Assembly: GCA_963735885.1 (NCBI GenBank)
Contig: CAVTMP010000004.1
Span: 744,001 to 808,000 of the forward strand
From: JBBSBL01 sp963735885
Lineage (GTDB): Bacteria > Actinomycetota > Thermoleophilia > Solirubrobacterales > Solirubrobacteraceae
Direction of reading: 5' to 3'
DNA: 64,000 nucleotides
Shown piece after piece: positions 36,534-45,366 of this stretch. The translations under genes and the position numbers were made by a program. The notes beneath the pieces are model-generated. The model ran no database searches, had not been told where the DNA came from, and worked only from the letters and a program-made list of their open reading frames with translations. The stretch's first letter is position 1; every line of letters starts with the position of its first letter.

Positions 36534-37706
36534 ATGAGGAACGGGCACGGCCGCGAGGTCGTCATCGTCGAGGCCGTACGCACCCCGATCGGGCGCGGCC
36601 ACAAGGAGAAGGGCTACTACAAGGACGTCCATCCGAACGCCCTGCTCGGCAAGGTCATGACCGAGGTGATCGACCGGGCCGGCATCGAGGCCGGCGAGGT
36701 CGAGGACGTCATCACGGGCTGCGTGCAGCAGTTCGGCGAGCAGGGCCTGAACGTCGGCCGCAACGCCTGGCTCGAGGCCGGCCTGCCGATCGAGACGCCC
36801 GCGACGACGATCGACCGCCAGTGCGGGTCCGCCCAGCAGGCGGTGAACTTCGGCGCCGCCCAGATCGCCTCGGGGGTCCACGACGTCGTCGTCGGCTGCG
36901 GCGTCGAGCACATGGGACACATCTCCTTCGCCGACGCGATGCAGACCCAGAAGGACTACGGGATGGCGTTCACCCCCGAGCTGCTCGCCCGGTACAACAT
37001 CGTCGGGCAGGGCCTCGGGGCCGAGATGATCGCCGATCAGTGGGAGATCCCCCGCTCCGAGCTCGACGAGCTGGCCGTCCGCTCGCACCGGCTCGCCCAC
37101 CAGGCGACCGAGGAGGGCCGCTTCGAGCGCGAGATCGTCCCCTTCCAGGTCAACGGCGACACCTACGTGGCCGACCAGGGCATCCGGCCGGACACGAGCC
37201 TCGAGACGCTCGCGCAGCTCAAGCCCGCGTTCAAGCCGGACGGCAAGATCACCGCGGCGAACTCGTCGCAGATCTCCGACGGGGCGGCCGCGGTGCTGCT
37301 GATGGACGCCGAGACCGCACGGGCCCACGGCCTCAAGGCCCGGGCGCGCATCGTCGACCAGACGACGGTCGGCTGCGACCCGGTGAAGATGCTCGAGGGA
37401 CCGATCCCGGCGACCCGCAAGCTGCTCGATCGCAACGACATGGCGATCGGCGACATCGACCTCGTCGAGATCAACGAGGCCTTCGCCCCGGTCCTCGGCG
37501 CCTGGCGGCGCGAGCTCAACCCGGACATGGACAAGGTCAACGTGAACGGCGGCGCGATGGCGCTGGGCCACCCGCTCGGCTCGACCGGAGCGCGGCTCAT
37601 CACCACGCTGCTCCACGAGCTCGAGCGCTCCGACCAGGAGATCGGCCTCGTGACGATGTGCTGCGGCGGGGGCCTCGGCACCGGCACGATCATCCAGCGG
37701 GTCTGA
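36534..37706 (+). CDS. Thiolase, acetyl-CoA C-acyltransferase
   Basis: 390 residues. The nucleophilic Cys is in TTIDRQCGSAQQAVNFGAA, the catalytic His in NVNGGAMALGHPLGSTGARL and the second Cys in VTMCCGGGLGTGTIIQ, with IVEAVRTPIGRGHKEKG at the N-terminus and LVEINEAFAPVLGAWRREL before the His loop. Full length. Divergent from the 3-hydroxyacyl-CoA dehydrogenase and probably co-regulated with it. Degradative versus biosynthetic direction cannot be told from sequence, although the dehydrogenase pairing favours beta-oxidation. Confidence 0.95.
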   Translation: MRNGHGREVVIVEAVRTPIGRGHKEKGYYKDVHPNALLGKVMTEVIDRAGIEAGEVEDVITGCVQQFGEQGLNVGRNAWLEAGLPIETPATTIDRQCGSAQQAVNFGAAQIASGVHDVVVGCGVEHMGHISFADAMQTQKDYGMAFTPELLARYNIVGQGLGAEMIADQWEIPRSELDELAVRSHRLAHQATEEGRFEREIVPFQVNGDTYVADQGIRPDTSLETLAQLKPAFKPDGKITAANSSQISDGAAAVLLMDAETARAHGLKARARIVDQTTVGCDPVKMLEGPIPATRKLLDRNDMAIGDIDLVEINEAFAPVLGAWRRELNPDMDKVNVNGGAMALGHPLGSTGARLITTLLHELERSDQEIGLVTMCCGGGLGTGTIIQRV

Positions 37707-37718
37707 GGCGCGCGCGAC

Positions 37719-38030
37719 TCACCGCGCCGCGCGCTCGAGCACGGCGCGCGCGGCGCGGCAGGAGCGCACGCGCCCGGGTCGGACGTGCCGATCGACCCGC
37801 GCGACCCGCCCGTCCGCGCCGAGCCAGACGAGGTCGAGCGCGAAGCGCATCCCGAGCGTGTGCACCGAGCGCGTCGCGGGCAGCAGCAGCGCCACGCCGG
37901 CCGGCATGTCCCGCAGCCCGGCCAGGCCGCGAAGGCGGGCGAGCGGCGTCGCCGCGACCCGGACCTGGAGGCCCGGCGCGACCGCGAGGGTGATCGCCGG
38001 CAGGCGGGCGAGGCGGGCGGGCACGCCCAT
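37719..38030 (-). CDS. DUF192 (UPF0127) family protein
   Basis: About 103 residues from the ATG MGVPARLARLPAITLAVAPG; a GTG at 38096 would add 22 residues. Family landmarks are RLRGLAGLRDMPAGVALLLP, TRSVHTLGMRFALDLVWLGA, and RVARVDRHVRPGRVRSCRAA. DUF192 proteins form a small beta-rich fold and are often near membrane or secretion functions; no biochemical role is established. Convergent with the thiolase. Confidence 0.82.
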   Translation of the reverse strand: MGVPARLARLPAITLAVAPGLQVRVAATPLARLRGLAGLRDMPAGVALLLPATRSVHTLGMRFALDLVWLGADGRVARVDRHVRPGRVRSCRAARAVLERAAR

Positions 38031-38138
38031 CCGAGGCGGCGCGGCCCGGAGGTTCGCCCCCGGGCAGCGCACCGATTCCGCCCGGTCGGCTGACACCTCG
38101 CGGCGGGAGCCGCATCCGCGCCGGCCGCGCCTCGGCGC

Positions 38139-39200
38139 TCAGCCCTCCCAGCGGAAGCCCACGGGCGCCGGCGCGGGCGGGAGCGGGCTGGCCGGCAGCC
38201 CCGGCGACGGGTCGGGGTCGTTGTAGCCCCCCGGGGCGATGTCGTTCGGGGTGTCGGGGTGGAAGAGCGCCGCGAGGTACTGGGCCTGGCCGCGCCCGAC
38301 GCCGAGCTCGAACTGGCCTCCGCCGTAGGCGCGGATCCCGTGCGCCGCGCAGTGGTCGTAGCCGGCGCAGAGCGCCCGCAGGGGGCCGAAGCGCGACGGC
38401 TTGATGTTCACCATCTTCGGCGGGAAGGGCAGCGCCTCGATGTCGGCGACCGAGTGGATCGGGGCGTCCCAGGTGATGCGGTCGCGATGGGGCTCGAGCA
38501 CGGCGTCGACCTCGGGGTCGTCGATGCCCGGGTCCTCGATCCAGGCGTCGGGGAACGCCTCGGCCACGCGCCGGTAGAGGTCGGGACCGGCGGTCTGGTC
38601 CACCGCCGTGCCCTTGTAGAAGCCCTTGAAGTCCACCGAGTCGACGGCGCCGGTGGCGACCAGGGCGGCGATGAGGTCCTCGTCCCAGTCCGCGGTGGGA
38701 TCGAGCTTGAAGCGCAGCGTGGGGTAGAGGTCGAGGAGGCGGCGCAGGGGGTCGAGGCTTGCGGGCTCGCCGAGGCGCAGCGACACGACGAACGTGAGCG
38801 GCGCGGGCGTGCGGCCGAGCACCTCGTGCAACGGCCTTGCGGCCTGGCGCAGCGCCAGGTCGAGCGCCGCGGAGTGGAAGGCCCAGCGACGATAGAGGCG
38901 GGAGACCTCGCCGCGCTCCGGCTCCTTCGTGGGGAAGAGGTCGAGCTCCTCGGTGAGGGTGCAGAACTCGCCGAGGGTGCGCGGGCCGGTGAGATCGTGG
39001 ACCGGGCCGGCGGCCTGGACCGCGTCGTGGTCCTCCCCGTCGTAGACGACGTCCTCCCCGAGTCCCTCCTCGCCGCCGCCGTGCAGGTGGATGACGGTGG
39101 ATCGGCGCGTGAAGCCGCTGGAGACGTCGCGCGTCAGGCCCTCGAGCGCGTAGGCGTCGATCTCGAGCGGAAGCTCGGCGAGGAGGTCGTAGGTCGCCAT
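38139..39200 (-). CDS. Enolase-superfamily (MR/MLE-like) protein
   Basis: 353 residues. The C-terminal barrel shows the superfamily order of acid/base residues: RFKLDPTADWDEDL, VDSVDFKGFYKGT, DAWIEDPGIDDPEVD, ITWDAPIHSVADIEALPF, VNIKPSRFGPLRALCAGYDH and GIRAYGGGQFELGVGRGQAQ. The N-terminal capping domain begins LPLEIDAYALEGLTRDVSSG. Lys, Glu, Asp and a final Lys on strand ends are compatible with racemase/lactonising or o-succinylbenzoate-type chemistry, but the substrate is not identifiable. Stands alone. Confidence 0.75.
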   Translation of the reverse strand: MATYDLLAELPLEIDAYALEGLTRDVSSGFTRRSTVIHLHGGGEEGLGEDVVYDGEDHDAVQAAGPVHDLTGPRTLGEFCTLTEELDLFPTKEPERGEVSRLYRRWAFHSAALDLALRQAARPLHEVLGRTPAPLTFVVSLRLGEPASLDPLRRLLDLYPTLRFKLDPTADWDEDLIAALVATGAVDSVDFKGFYKGTAVDQTAGPDLYRRVAEAFPDAWIEDPGIDDPEVDAVLEPHRDRITWDAPIHSVADIEALPFPPKMVNIKPSRFGPLRALCAGYDHCAAHGIRAYGGGQFELGVGRGQAQYLAALFHPDTPNDIAPGGYNDPDPSPGLPASPLPPAPAPVGFRWEG

Positions 39201-39306
39201 CGGCCCGCAGGACCCTAGATGATCGATCCCGGGGCGCCGCGCGCCCGGGCGGGACCGCGCGATGTCGATTCCACGCCCCGGCGCGCGCGGCCGCGCGTCC
39301 GATCGC

Positions 39307-39987
39307 CTACGCCGGGCGGCTCGCGGCGCCGGCCGGCACGACGCGGGCCACGAAGTCCCGCAGCCCGCCGATGGCCGCCGGGTCGATCGCGTGGGGGACG
39401 GGCGATTCCCGGTAGGTCACGTCGAGGCCGGCCGCGGCCAGCCGGTCGCGCGCGTCGCGCCCGAAGGCGACGTCGATGACCGGATCGAGCGTCCCGTGCG
39501 CGATCGTCACCGGGACGCCCCGGTGAGCGTCGAGGTCGAGCGCGAATCCCTCGACCTCCGGGAGGAAGGCGCTCAGGGCGACGATCCCGGCCGGCGCGGG
39601 GCGGCCGGCGCCGAGGCCGGCCGCGTAGGACATCACGGTCCCCTGCGAGAACCCGCCGAGCACCGTGCGCCCGATCGGGACCCCGAGCGCCGCCGGGAGC
39701 GCGTCGAGCCAGCCGGTGAGGCGCGCGTAGGTCGCGTGGAAGGTGTCCGGGTCGGGGAAGCCGACCCGCCGCACGACGTACCAGTGGCGACCCCCCGGAC
39801 TCAGGTGCAGGGGCCCGCCGGGGGTGATGCCCACGAGGCGGCGCTCGGGGTCGAGCGCGTCGAGCAGCGGCGCGAGGTCGTGCTCGCCGGTCCCGCGGCC
39901 GTGCAGCAGCACGAGCGCCCCCTCCGGCGCCGCCGCCGCCGGGCGGATGACGTGGACGAGGTCGTCGATCGACCCGGCCGCGGCCAT
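39307..39987 (-). CDS. Phospholipase/carboxylesterase-type alpha/beta hydrolase (MhqD-like)
   Basis: 226 residues. The oxyanion region is GALVLLHGRGTGEHDLAPLL, the nucleophile elbow VLGGFSQGTVMSYAAGLG, the Asp in IAHGTLDPVIDVAFGRD and the His in SPVPHAIDPAAIGGL. The ATG overlaps the stop of the upstream dioxygenase gene (TGATG). In Bacillus subtilis the analogous mhqD and mhqO genes act together against quinones, and the same pairing here supports a role in quinone or aromatic electrophile detoxification. Confidence 0.88.
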   Translation of the reverse strand: MAAAGSIDDLVHVIRPAAAAPEGALVLLHGRGTGEHDLAPLLDALDPERRLVGITPGGPLHLSPGGRHWYVVRRVGFPDPDTFHATYARLTGWLDALPAALGVPIGRTVLGGFSQGTVMSYAAGLGAGRPAPAGIVALSAFLPEVEGFALDLDAHRGVPVTIAHGTLDPVIDVAFGRDARDRLAAAGLDVTYRESPVPHAIDPAAIGGLRDFVARVVPAGAASRPA

Positions 39988-40916
39988 CAGCCCTGCGCCG
40001 CGCCCGCGCGGGGGTTGACGATCGGGGTGAGGGTGCGCTCCAGCGTCTCGCGCATCGGCTCGTAGCGCTCCGGGAGCACGAGGCTCTCCCCGAGCGCGTC
40101 GGCCGGCTCGTCCACCGCGAACCCCGGCTCGAGCGTGGCGAGCTCGAAGAGCACGCCGCTCGGCTCGCGGAAGTAGACGGAGTGGAAGTAGATCCGGTCG
40201 ATCACCGGGGTCGGACGGGCGCCCTCGGCCGCGACGCGTCCGCGCCACGCCTCGAGCTCCGGGTCGTTCACGGCGGCCCAGGCGACGTGGTGGACGGTGC
40301 CGGCGCCCTGGACGCCGCGCTCGGCGGGCGCCGGATCGTAGGCGTAGCCGCCCCGTCGGGCCGACCCGGCCGCCTCGTGGCCGCCGGCGGCGGCCGTGAA
40401 CCCGAGCCCGGCCTCGAGCAGGGCGCGGCTCGCCGCGGGGTCGGAGGCATAGGCCCGCACGCCGTCGAAGCCGAGGAGCGCGTGCTCGGAGGGGACGTCC
40501 GGCGCGAGCGCCGCGAGCGGCCGGTCCGGGAGGCCCTCCCGCACGACGAGCGCGAGCGTGAGGCCCTCGGGATCCGGAAAGCGCAGCACGTCCCCCTCGC
40601 GCTCGGCGGTCACGCCCTCGGCGGCCAGCCGCTCGGCCCAGAAGTCGAGCGCGGCGGGCGAGCCCACCCGCCAGGCCACGGTGTGGACCATGCCGTCGCC
40701 GGCGCGGCCGGGCGCCGCGTCGGGGAACTCGAAGAACGTCATCGCGCTGCCGGGGGAGCCGTGCTCGTCGCCGTAGTAGAGGTGGTAGACGTCGGGCTGA
40801 TCGTGGTTCACGGTCTTCTTGACCATGCGCTGGCCGAGCACCCGCACGTAGAAGTCGACGTTGCGCGGCGCGTCGGCGGTGATCGCGGTGACGTGGTGGA
40901 TGCCCTCGAGCTGCAT
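39987..40916 (-). CDS. VOC-family ring-cleaving dioxygenase (MhqO-like)
   Basis: 309 residues with two vicinal-oxygen-chelate modules. Module one begins LEGIHHVTAITADAPRNVDF and includes YHLYYGDEHGSPGSAMTFF; module two includes GTVHHVAWAAVNDPELEAWR and RIYFHSVYFREPSGVLFELA. The metal ligands H (HHVT), H (HHVAW) and E (LFELA) are present. Relatives cleave hydroquinone-type rings. Upstream of the esterase with a 1-nt overlap, and preceded by a palindromic operator. Confidence 0.9.
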   Translation of the reverse strand: MQLEGIHHVTAITADAPRNVDFYVRVLGQRMVKKTVNHDQPDVYHLYYGDEHGSPGSAMTFFEFPDAAPGRAGDGMVHTVAWRVGSPAALDFWAERLAAEGVTAEREGDVLRFPDPEGLTLALVVREGLPDRPLAALAPDVPSEHALLGFDGVRAYASDPAASRALLEAGLGFTAAAGGHEAAGSARRGGYAYDPAPAERGVQGAGTVHHVAWAAVNDPELEAWRGRVAAEGARPTPVIDRIYFHSVYFREPSGVLFELATLEPGFAVDEPADALGESLVLPERYEPMRETLERTLTPIVNPRAGAAQG

Positions 40917-40969
40917 GGCGGCTCCTTCGGAGTGCGGGAAGACGGCGAGGACGGGGAGTCTAGCCGAAA

Positions 40970-40989
40970 GTAATTGCGCACGCAACTAC
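40970..40989. promoter_or_regulatory. Inverted-repeat operator upstream of the dioxygenase-esterase operon
   Basis: GTAATTGCG, 2-nt spacer CA, then CGCAACTAC: an inverted repeat with 8 of 9 matching pairs, AT-containing in very GC-rich surroundings and centred about 64 bp upstream of the start. Regulators of mhq-type operons belong to the MarR/DUF24 (HxlR) families that bind such sites. Confidence 0.6.
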
Positions 40990-41022
40990 CGGCCAGGGAG
41001 GCCGGCGACGATCGCGCGGCCT

Positions 41023-41319
41023 TCAGAAGGGCGGGTCGGGCTCGGCCGCGGCCGGGGGGTCGTCGTCGCCCTCGCCGCGCGCCGGCCGCGCCTCGAGCCG
41101 CGCGACGAGCTCCTCGAGGCGCAGCTCCTCCAGGCCCCGGCCCACGGCGTCGAGCTCCGCGGCGCAGAACTCGACGAGCGTCCGGCCTTCGCCGACGAGC
41201 GCCAGGGTCTCCCGCAGGCCCGCGTCGCCCGAGTCCAGCCGCGCGATGATCGCCTCGATGCGGGCGCTGGCCGTCTCGTAGGTCAGGTCCTCCGGGACGG
41301 TGGGCGCGTCGTCGCTCAC
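41023..41319 (-). CDS. xseB: Exodeoxyribonuclease VII small subunit
   Basis: 98 residues. The XseB helical hairpin is LTYETASARIEAIIARLDSG with LRETLALVGEGRTLVEFCAA and ELDAVGRGLEELRLEELVAR. The acidic/proline tail GDDDPPAAAEPDPPF is a lineage extension. The GTG overlaps the xseA stop by 4 nt, ensuring balanced synthesis of the 1:4-6 complex. Confidence 0.93.
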   Translation of the reverse strand: MSDDAPTVPEDLTYETASARIEAIIARLDSGDAGLRETLALVGEGRTLVEFCAAELDAVGRGLEELRLEELVARLEARPARGEGDDDPPAAAEPDPPF

Positions 41320-42758
41320 GGCGCGGCGTCCTCCTCGCGCCGGACGGCGACCCGGCCGTCGGCGAACCGCACGGCGAAGCGCTCGTGGGCCCGCGCCGCG
41401 GCGGCGGAGACGAGCGGCGACCCGTCGCCGGCCTCCACCCGCGCGTAGCCCCGCTCGAGCGTGCGCTGGGGATCGTGGGCGTCGAGGAGCTGGGCCAGCC
41501 GGTCGAGGTCGCGCCGGCGGCGCGTGAGCGAGGCCTCGGAGGTGAGCCGGACCCGGCGACCGGCCGCGGGCAGCGTGGCCGCGGCGCGATCCCGGGCGGT
41601 CGTGGCCGCCGCGGCCTTGCGCCGGTGCACGAGCAGCCAGGTCTCGAGCAGCCCGCGCTCCGCGTCGAGGCGCCGCCGCCCGGCCGCGCGCACCTCCCGC
41701 AGGGACTGGTGCAGGCGCGCGCGCTGGCGGGCGAGATGGCGCCCCGGCGCCCGGGAGAGGGCGGCGAGGTGGCGGGCCCGCACGACGGTCGCCGCGCGGC
41801 CGCCCCGGGCCAGGGCGGCCGCGTGGCCGCCCAGCGCCGCGCGGGCCGCGGCGACGTCGAGCCCGACGGCGGCCTCGGCGGCGTGCGTCGGGGTCGAGCA
41901 GCTCACGGCCGCGACGTCGTCGATCAGCGTCCGGTCCGTGTGGTGTCCCACCGAGGCGATGACCGGGATGCGGAGCAGCGCCACGGTCCGGCACAGCGTC
42001 TCGTCGCAGAAGCAGAAGAGGTCGGCGAGGGAGCCGCCGCCGCGGGCGACGATCACGACCTCGACCTCCGGGCACGCGGCGAGGTCCTGGAGCGCCGCGG
42101 CGATCGCGGGCGCCGCCCGGCGGTCCTGCACCGGTGCGAAGCCCCACACGAGCCGGCCGGCCCAGCCCCGCCGGCGCAGCCCGGCGAGCACGTCGTCGCG
42201 GGCCTTGCCGCGCTCGCCGGTCACCACGCCGATCGTGCGCGGGAGGAGCGGGCGGGGCAGCGCCTTCTGGGGCCGGAAGAGCCCCTCGCGGTCGAGCGTG
42301 CGGCGCAGCCGCGCGAGCTGCGCCAGCAGGTCGCCCTCCCCGGCGGGCCGCAGCGCGGTGACGTGGAACGAGAACCCGGGCGACGCCGTGCGCGAGCCGA
42401 CGTAGTAGTCGGGGCCGCCGGCCACGACGAGGTGGCTCCCGTCGGCCACGGCGCCCTCGGGCAGCCCGAGCCGGTCGAAGTCCGTGCGCCACATGCCGCA
42501 GGCGATGGCCCCGTCCCCGTCGCGCAGCTCGAAGTACACGCGCTTCGCGCTCCGGCCGAGGTTGAACACCTCGCCGTGGATCTGGACCCGCGTGAACGCC
42601 CGCACCCGCTCGCGGAGCCTCGCCGCGTACTCCCCCACCGCGAAGGGCCCGGCGAGCGCGCTGCCGGGGATGCCGTCGGGACGGTCCGGGGGGCGCTCGG
42701 GCCGGCCCGGCTCGGGCGGGCCCGGCTCGGGGCGCCCCGGCCCCTCGCTAGCCGACAC
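41316..42758 (-). CDS. xseA: Exodeoxyribonuclease VII large subunit
   Basis: 480 residues. An N-terminal Pro-rich leader precedes the OB-fold (AFTRVQIHGEVFNLGRSAKR, VYFELRDGDGAIACGMWRTD). The catalytic core contains RTIGVVTGERGKARDDVLAG, EVVIVARGGGSLADLFCFCD and IPVIASVGHHTDRTLIDDVA. The C-terminal coiled-coil arms are present. It degrades single-stranded DNA to oligonucleotides with XseB. The GTG start overlaps the stop of the upstream F420-type oxidoreductase by 11 nt. Confidence 0.94.
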   Translation of the reverse strand: MSASEGPGRPEPGPPEPGRPERPPDRPDGIPGSALAGPFAVGEYAARLRERVRAFTRVQIHGEVFNLGRSAKRVYFELRDGDGAIACGMWRTDFDRLGLPEGAVADGSHLVVAGGPDYYVGSRTASPGFSFHVTALRPAGEGDLLAQLARLRRTLDREGLFRPQKALPRPLLPRTIGVVTGERGKARDDVLAGLRRRGWAGRLVWGFAPVQDRRAAPAIAAALQDLAACPEVEVVIVARGGGSLADLFCFCDETLCRTVALLRIPVIASVGHHTDRTLIDDVAAVSCSTPTHAAEAAVGLDVAAARAALGGHAAALARGGRAATVVRARHLAALSRAPGRHLARQRARLHQSLREVRAAGRRRLDAERGLLETWLLVHRRKAAAATTARDRAAATLPAAGRRVRLTSEASLTRRRRDLDRLAQLLDAHDPQRTLERGYARVEAGDGSPLVSAAAARAHERFAVRFADGRVAVRREEDAAP

Positions 42759-43797
42759 CGGCCCCGGCCCGCGCGAGAGCGGCCAGCGCCCGCACGAGCG
42801 CCGGCCGCTCGCCGCTCGGCACGACGACGAGCGTCGTCGCGCCGGCCGCCGCGTAGGCGGCCACGCGGTCGGGGAGGCGGTCGGTCGTCGTCGCGATCGT
42901 GCCGGCGTCGATCAGCTCGTCGCTCAGCGCGGCGGCCGCGCCCAGGCGGTCGCCGGCCAGGAAGGCGTCCTGGCAGGCGCGAGCGGACGCGCCGAAGCCG
43001 TAGCGATCGGCGAGCTCGACGTAGAAGTTCTTCGCCTTCGCGCCCATCGCGCCCAGGTAGAAGGTGATCCACGGCCGCACGAGGTCGCGCGCGGCCTCGA
43101 CGGTGTCGGCCACCGCCACCGGGACGACCGGCGCGACGTCGATGTCCGCGAGGTCGCGGCCGGCGCGCGACGCGCCGGCGCGGAGCGGGTCGAGCAGGAC
43201 CTCCGGCTGGCCGACGTTGAACAGGAAGGGCAGCCAGCCGTCGGCGATCTCGCCGGTCTGCTCGACGGCCTTCGGCCCGATCGCCCCGAGGTAGATCGGG
43301 ATGCGCTCCTGGACGGGGGTGGCGAGCAGCTTGAGCGGCTTGCCGAGGCCGAGGCCCTCGCCCGGCGGGAGCGGCAGGGTCCAGTGCCGGCCGGCGTGCT
43401 CGAGCCGCTCGCGCGCGAGCGCGGCGCGGACGATCTCGACGTACTCGCGCGTGCGCCCCAGGCCGTGGGTGAAGGGCACGCCGTACCAGCCCTCGGAGAC
43501 CTGCGGGCCGGAGAGCCCGAGGCCGAGCCGGAAGCGGCCGCCCGAGATCACGTCGAGGGTGGCCGCGGCCATCGCCGTGGCGGTCGGCTGGCGGGCCGGG
43601 ATCTGCATCAGGCCGGAGCCGAGCGCGATCCGCTCGGTCTTGCCCGCCAGCAGCCCGAGCACCGAGACGGCGTCCTGGCCCCACGCCTCCGAGATCCAGA
43701 CGGAGTCGAGGCCCAGCTCGTCGCCGAGCACGGCGAGCTCCACCTGCTCCTCGAGGGAGTACCACGGCCAGTAGGCGAGGAAGAGCCCGATCCGCAT
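42748..43797 (-). CDS. LLM-class F420-dependent oxidoreductase
   Basis: 349 residues of the bacterial-luciferase-like fold. Family features are LGLDSVWISEAWGQDAVSVL near the N-terminus, KTERIALGSGLMQIPARQPT, SGGRFRLGLGLSGPQVSEGW and RTREYVEIVRAALAR. Binding of F420 rather than FMN is inferred from closest actinobacterial patterns. Substrate unknown. It precedes xseAB in the same direction. Confidence 0.88.
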   Translation of the reverse strand: MRIGLFLAYWPWYSLEEQVELAVLGDELGLDSVWISEAWGQDAVSVLGLLAGKTERIALGSGLMQIPARQPTATAMAAATLDVISGGRFRLGLGLSGPQVSEGWYGVPFTHGLGRTREYVEIVRAALARERLEHAGRHWTLPLPPGEGLGLGKPLKLLATPVQERIPIYLGAIGPKAVEQTGEIADGWLPFLFNVGQPEVLLDPLRAGASRAGRDLADIDVAPVVPVAVADTVEAARDLVRPWITFYLGAMGAKAKNFYVELADRYGFGASARACQDAFLAGDRLGAAAALSDELIDAGTIATTTDRLPDRVAAYAAAGATTLVVVPSGERPALVRALAALARAGAGVG

Positions 43798-43852
43798 GGC
43801 TGATACGAGCCTAGCCGACGACGCCGTCCCCGGCCCCCGGGGCGAGGGGCCG

Positions 43853-44476
43853 CTACGCGCCGATCGCGCGGACGAGCTCGACGATCTCCGGTGACGCCCT
43901 CGTCGGCGAGCCGCTGTCGAAGGGCGGCTGGGGGTCGTACTCGATGCCCAGCTGGATGGCCTGGGAGACCTCCGGGCCGGCCACGCGCGCGGCCAGCGCG
44001 AGGGCCATGTCGATGCCGGCCGAGACGCCCGCGGCCGTGACCACGTCACCGTCGAAGACCACCCGCTCGGAGACCGCCTCCGCGCCGAGCGCCGCGAGGC
44101 GGTCGAGCGAGGCCCAGTGGGTGGTGGCCCGCCGCCCCTCGAGGATCCCCGCCGCCCCGAGCGCCAGCGCGCCCGTGCAGACCGACGTCGTCCAGGTGGC
44201 GGTCTCGTGCGCCGAGCGCAGCCACGTCTGCGTCTCCTCGTCCTCGGTGGCGTGGAGCGGTGCCGGGCCGCCGGGGACCACGACGACGTCCGGCGCGGGC
44301 AGTTCCGCGATCGCGCGGTCGGCGATCAGCGTGAGGCGGCCGGTGTCGCTCGGCACCGGGCCGGGGCGCGCCGCGACGAAGGTCAGCGTCGCGCCCGGAA
44401 CGCGAGCGAGCACCTCGTACGGGCCGATCGCGTCGAGGGCGGTGAAGCGCGGATAGAGCAGGATGGCGATGTCCAC
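43853..44476 (-). CDS. DJ-1/PfpI-family protein (isonitrile-hydratase/AraC-amidase-like)
   Basis: 207 residues from the GTG at VDIAILLYPRFTALDAIGPY. The nucleophile elbow is WTTSVCTGALALGAAGILEG, with the conserved Glu near the N-terminus (GPYEVLARVPG) and THWASLDRLAALGAEAVSER after the Cys. The sequence is closest to the glutamine-amidotransferase-like proteins that include isonitrile hydratase. Transcribed after the methyltransferase gene, 20 nt downstream. Confidence 0.87.
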   Translation of the reverse strand: MDIAILLYPRFTALDAIGPYEVLARVPGATLTFVAARPGPVPSDTGRLTLIADRAIAELPAPDVVVVPGGPAPLHATEDEETQTWLRSAHETATWTTSVCTGALALGAAGILEGRRATTHWASLDRLAALGAEAVSERVVFDGDVVTAAGVSAGIDMALALAARVAGPEVSQAIQLGIEYDPQPPFDSGSPTRASPEIVELVRAIGA

Positions 44477-44496
44477 GGGCAAGAGCTCCTTCCGGG

Positions 44497-45258
44497 TCAG
44501 GGACGCGGGCGGCGGGCGCCGACGAACTGCGTGAGGCCGGAGATCCGGCGCCGGACGTCGACGAAGCCGCGGGAGCCGAGCGCGTCGACGATCTCGTCGG
44601 GCTCGAACATGCGCATGCCGCCGCGGGAGCCGAGCAGGCCGTCGATCGTGCGCACCGGCGCCGAGCGGGTGCGGCACGAGGTGAGGATCGCGATGCGCCC
44701 GCCCGGGGTGAGCACCCGCGCCATGTGGTCGAGCGCGATGAACGGATGGGCGAAGAGGTGGAGCGCCGCGAAGCAGCAGACCGCGTCGAAGCTCGCGGCG
44801 CGGAACGGGAGGCGCACGGCGTCGCCGCGCACGTAGGCGACGCCCGGATACTCGTCGGGCGGGGTGTCGCGCACGGCGCGGGCGAGCATCGTCGGGGAGG
44901 CGTCGATCCCCACGGCGAGCCCGGACTCGCCGATCGTGCGGCCGAAGGACCGGGTGAAGTTCCCCGGCCCGCACGCGACGTCGAGCACGCCGTCGCCGGG
45001 CGCGAGGCCGAGCAGGAGGCGGGCGATCCGGTGCTCGTCGGCCATGCCCGGCCCGAGCACCCCCTTGGCCAGGCGGCCGAGGGCGGGGCGCCACCAGCGC
45101 TCGTAGATCCGCGGGACCAGGCCGGTGAGCATCAGGTCCTGGGTGGTGCCGGTCGAGACCGGCCCGAGCCCGCCGAGCAGGTCGAGATAGCCCTGGGAGG
45201 TGTCGATCGCCGCCGGGCGCTCGTCGGGCTCGATCAGCGGCAGGACGCGGTCGAGCAC
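44497..45258 (-). CDS. Class I SAM-dependent methyltransferase
   Basis: 253 residues. Motif I is DGVLDVACGPGNFTRSFGRT, the acidic residue follows in LAVGIDASPTMLARAVRDT, motif II is AASFDAVCCFAALHLFAHPF and motif III is ARVLTPGGRIAILTSCR. The N-terminal helix region (QDLMLTGLVPRIYERWWRPA) resembles small-molecule or menaquinone/sterol-type methyltransferases. GTG start chosen at VLDRVLPLIEPDERP. Substrate unknown. Confidence 0.87.
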   Translation of the reverse strand: MLDRVLPLIEPDERPAAIDTSQGYLDLLGGLGPVSTGTTQDLMLTGLVPRIYERWWRPALGRLAKGVLGPGMADEHRIARLLLGLAPGDGVLDVACGPGNFTRSFGRTIGESGLAVGIDASPTMLARAVRDTPPDEYPGVAYVRGDAVRLPFRAASFDAVCCFAALHLFAHPFIALDHMARVLTPGGRIAILTSCRTRSAPVRTIDGLLGSRGGMRMFEPDEIVDALGSRGFVDVRRRISGLTQFVGARRPRP

Positions 45259-45366
45259 GGAGCGGAGGGTAGCGGCCCCCAGGGGCGCGCATCCGGCCAG
45301 GAGGCGCCTGGACGAACGTCCAGCGCCGCGCCGGGAACCGGGGCGCGCGCCGGTAGCCTCACGCCC

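Noticed and set aside
36426..36534. An earlier ATG start for the thiolase at 36426
   Set aside because: The extra residues have no thiolase similarity and would place the palindromic operator inside the gene; the ATG at 36534 begins just before the conserved VVIVEAVRTPIGRG.
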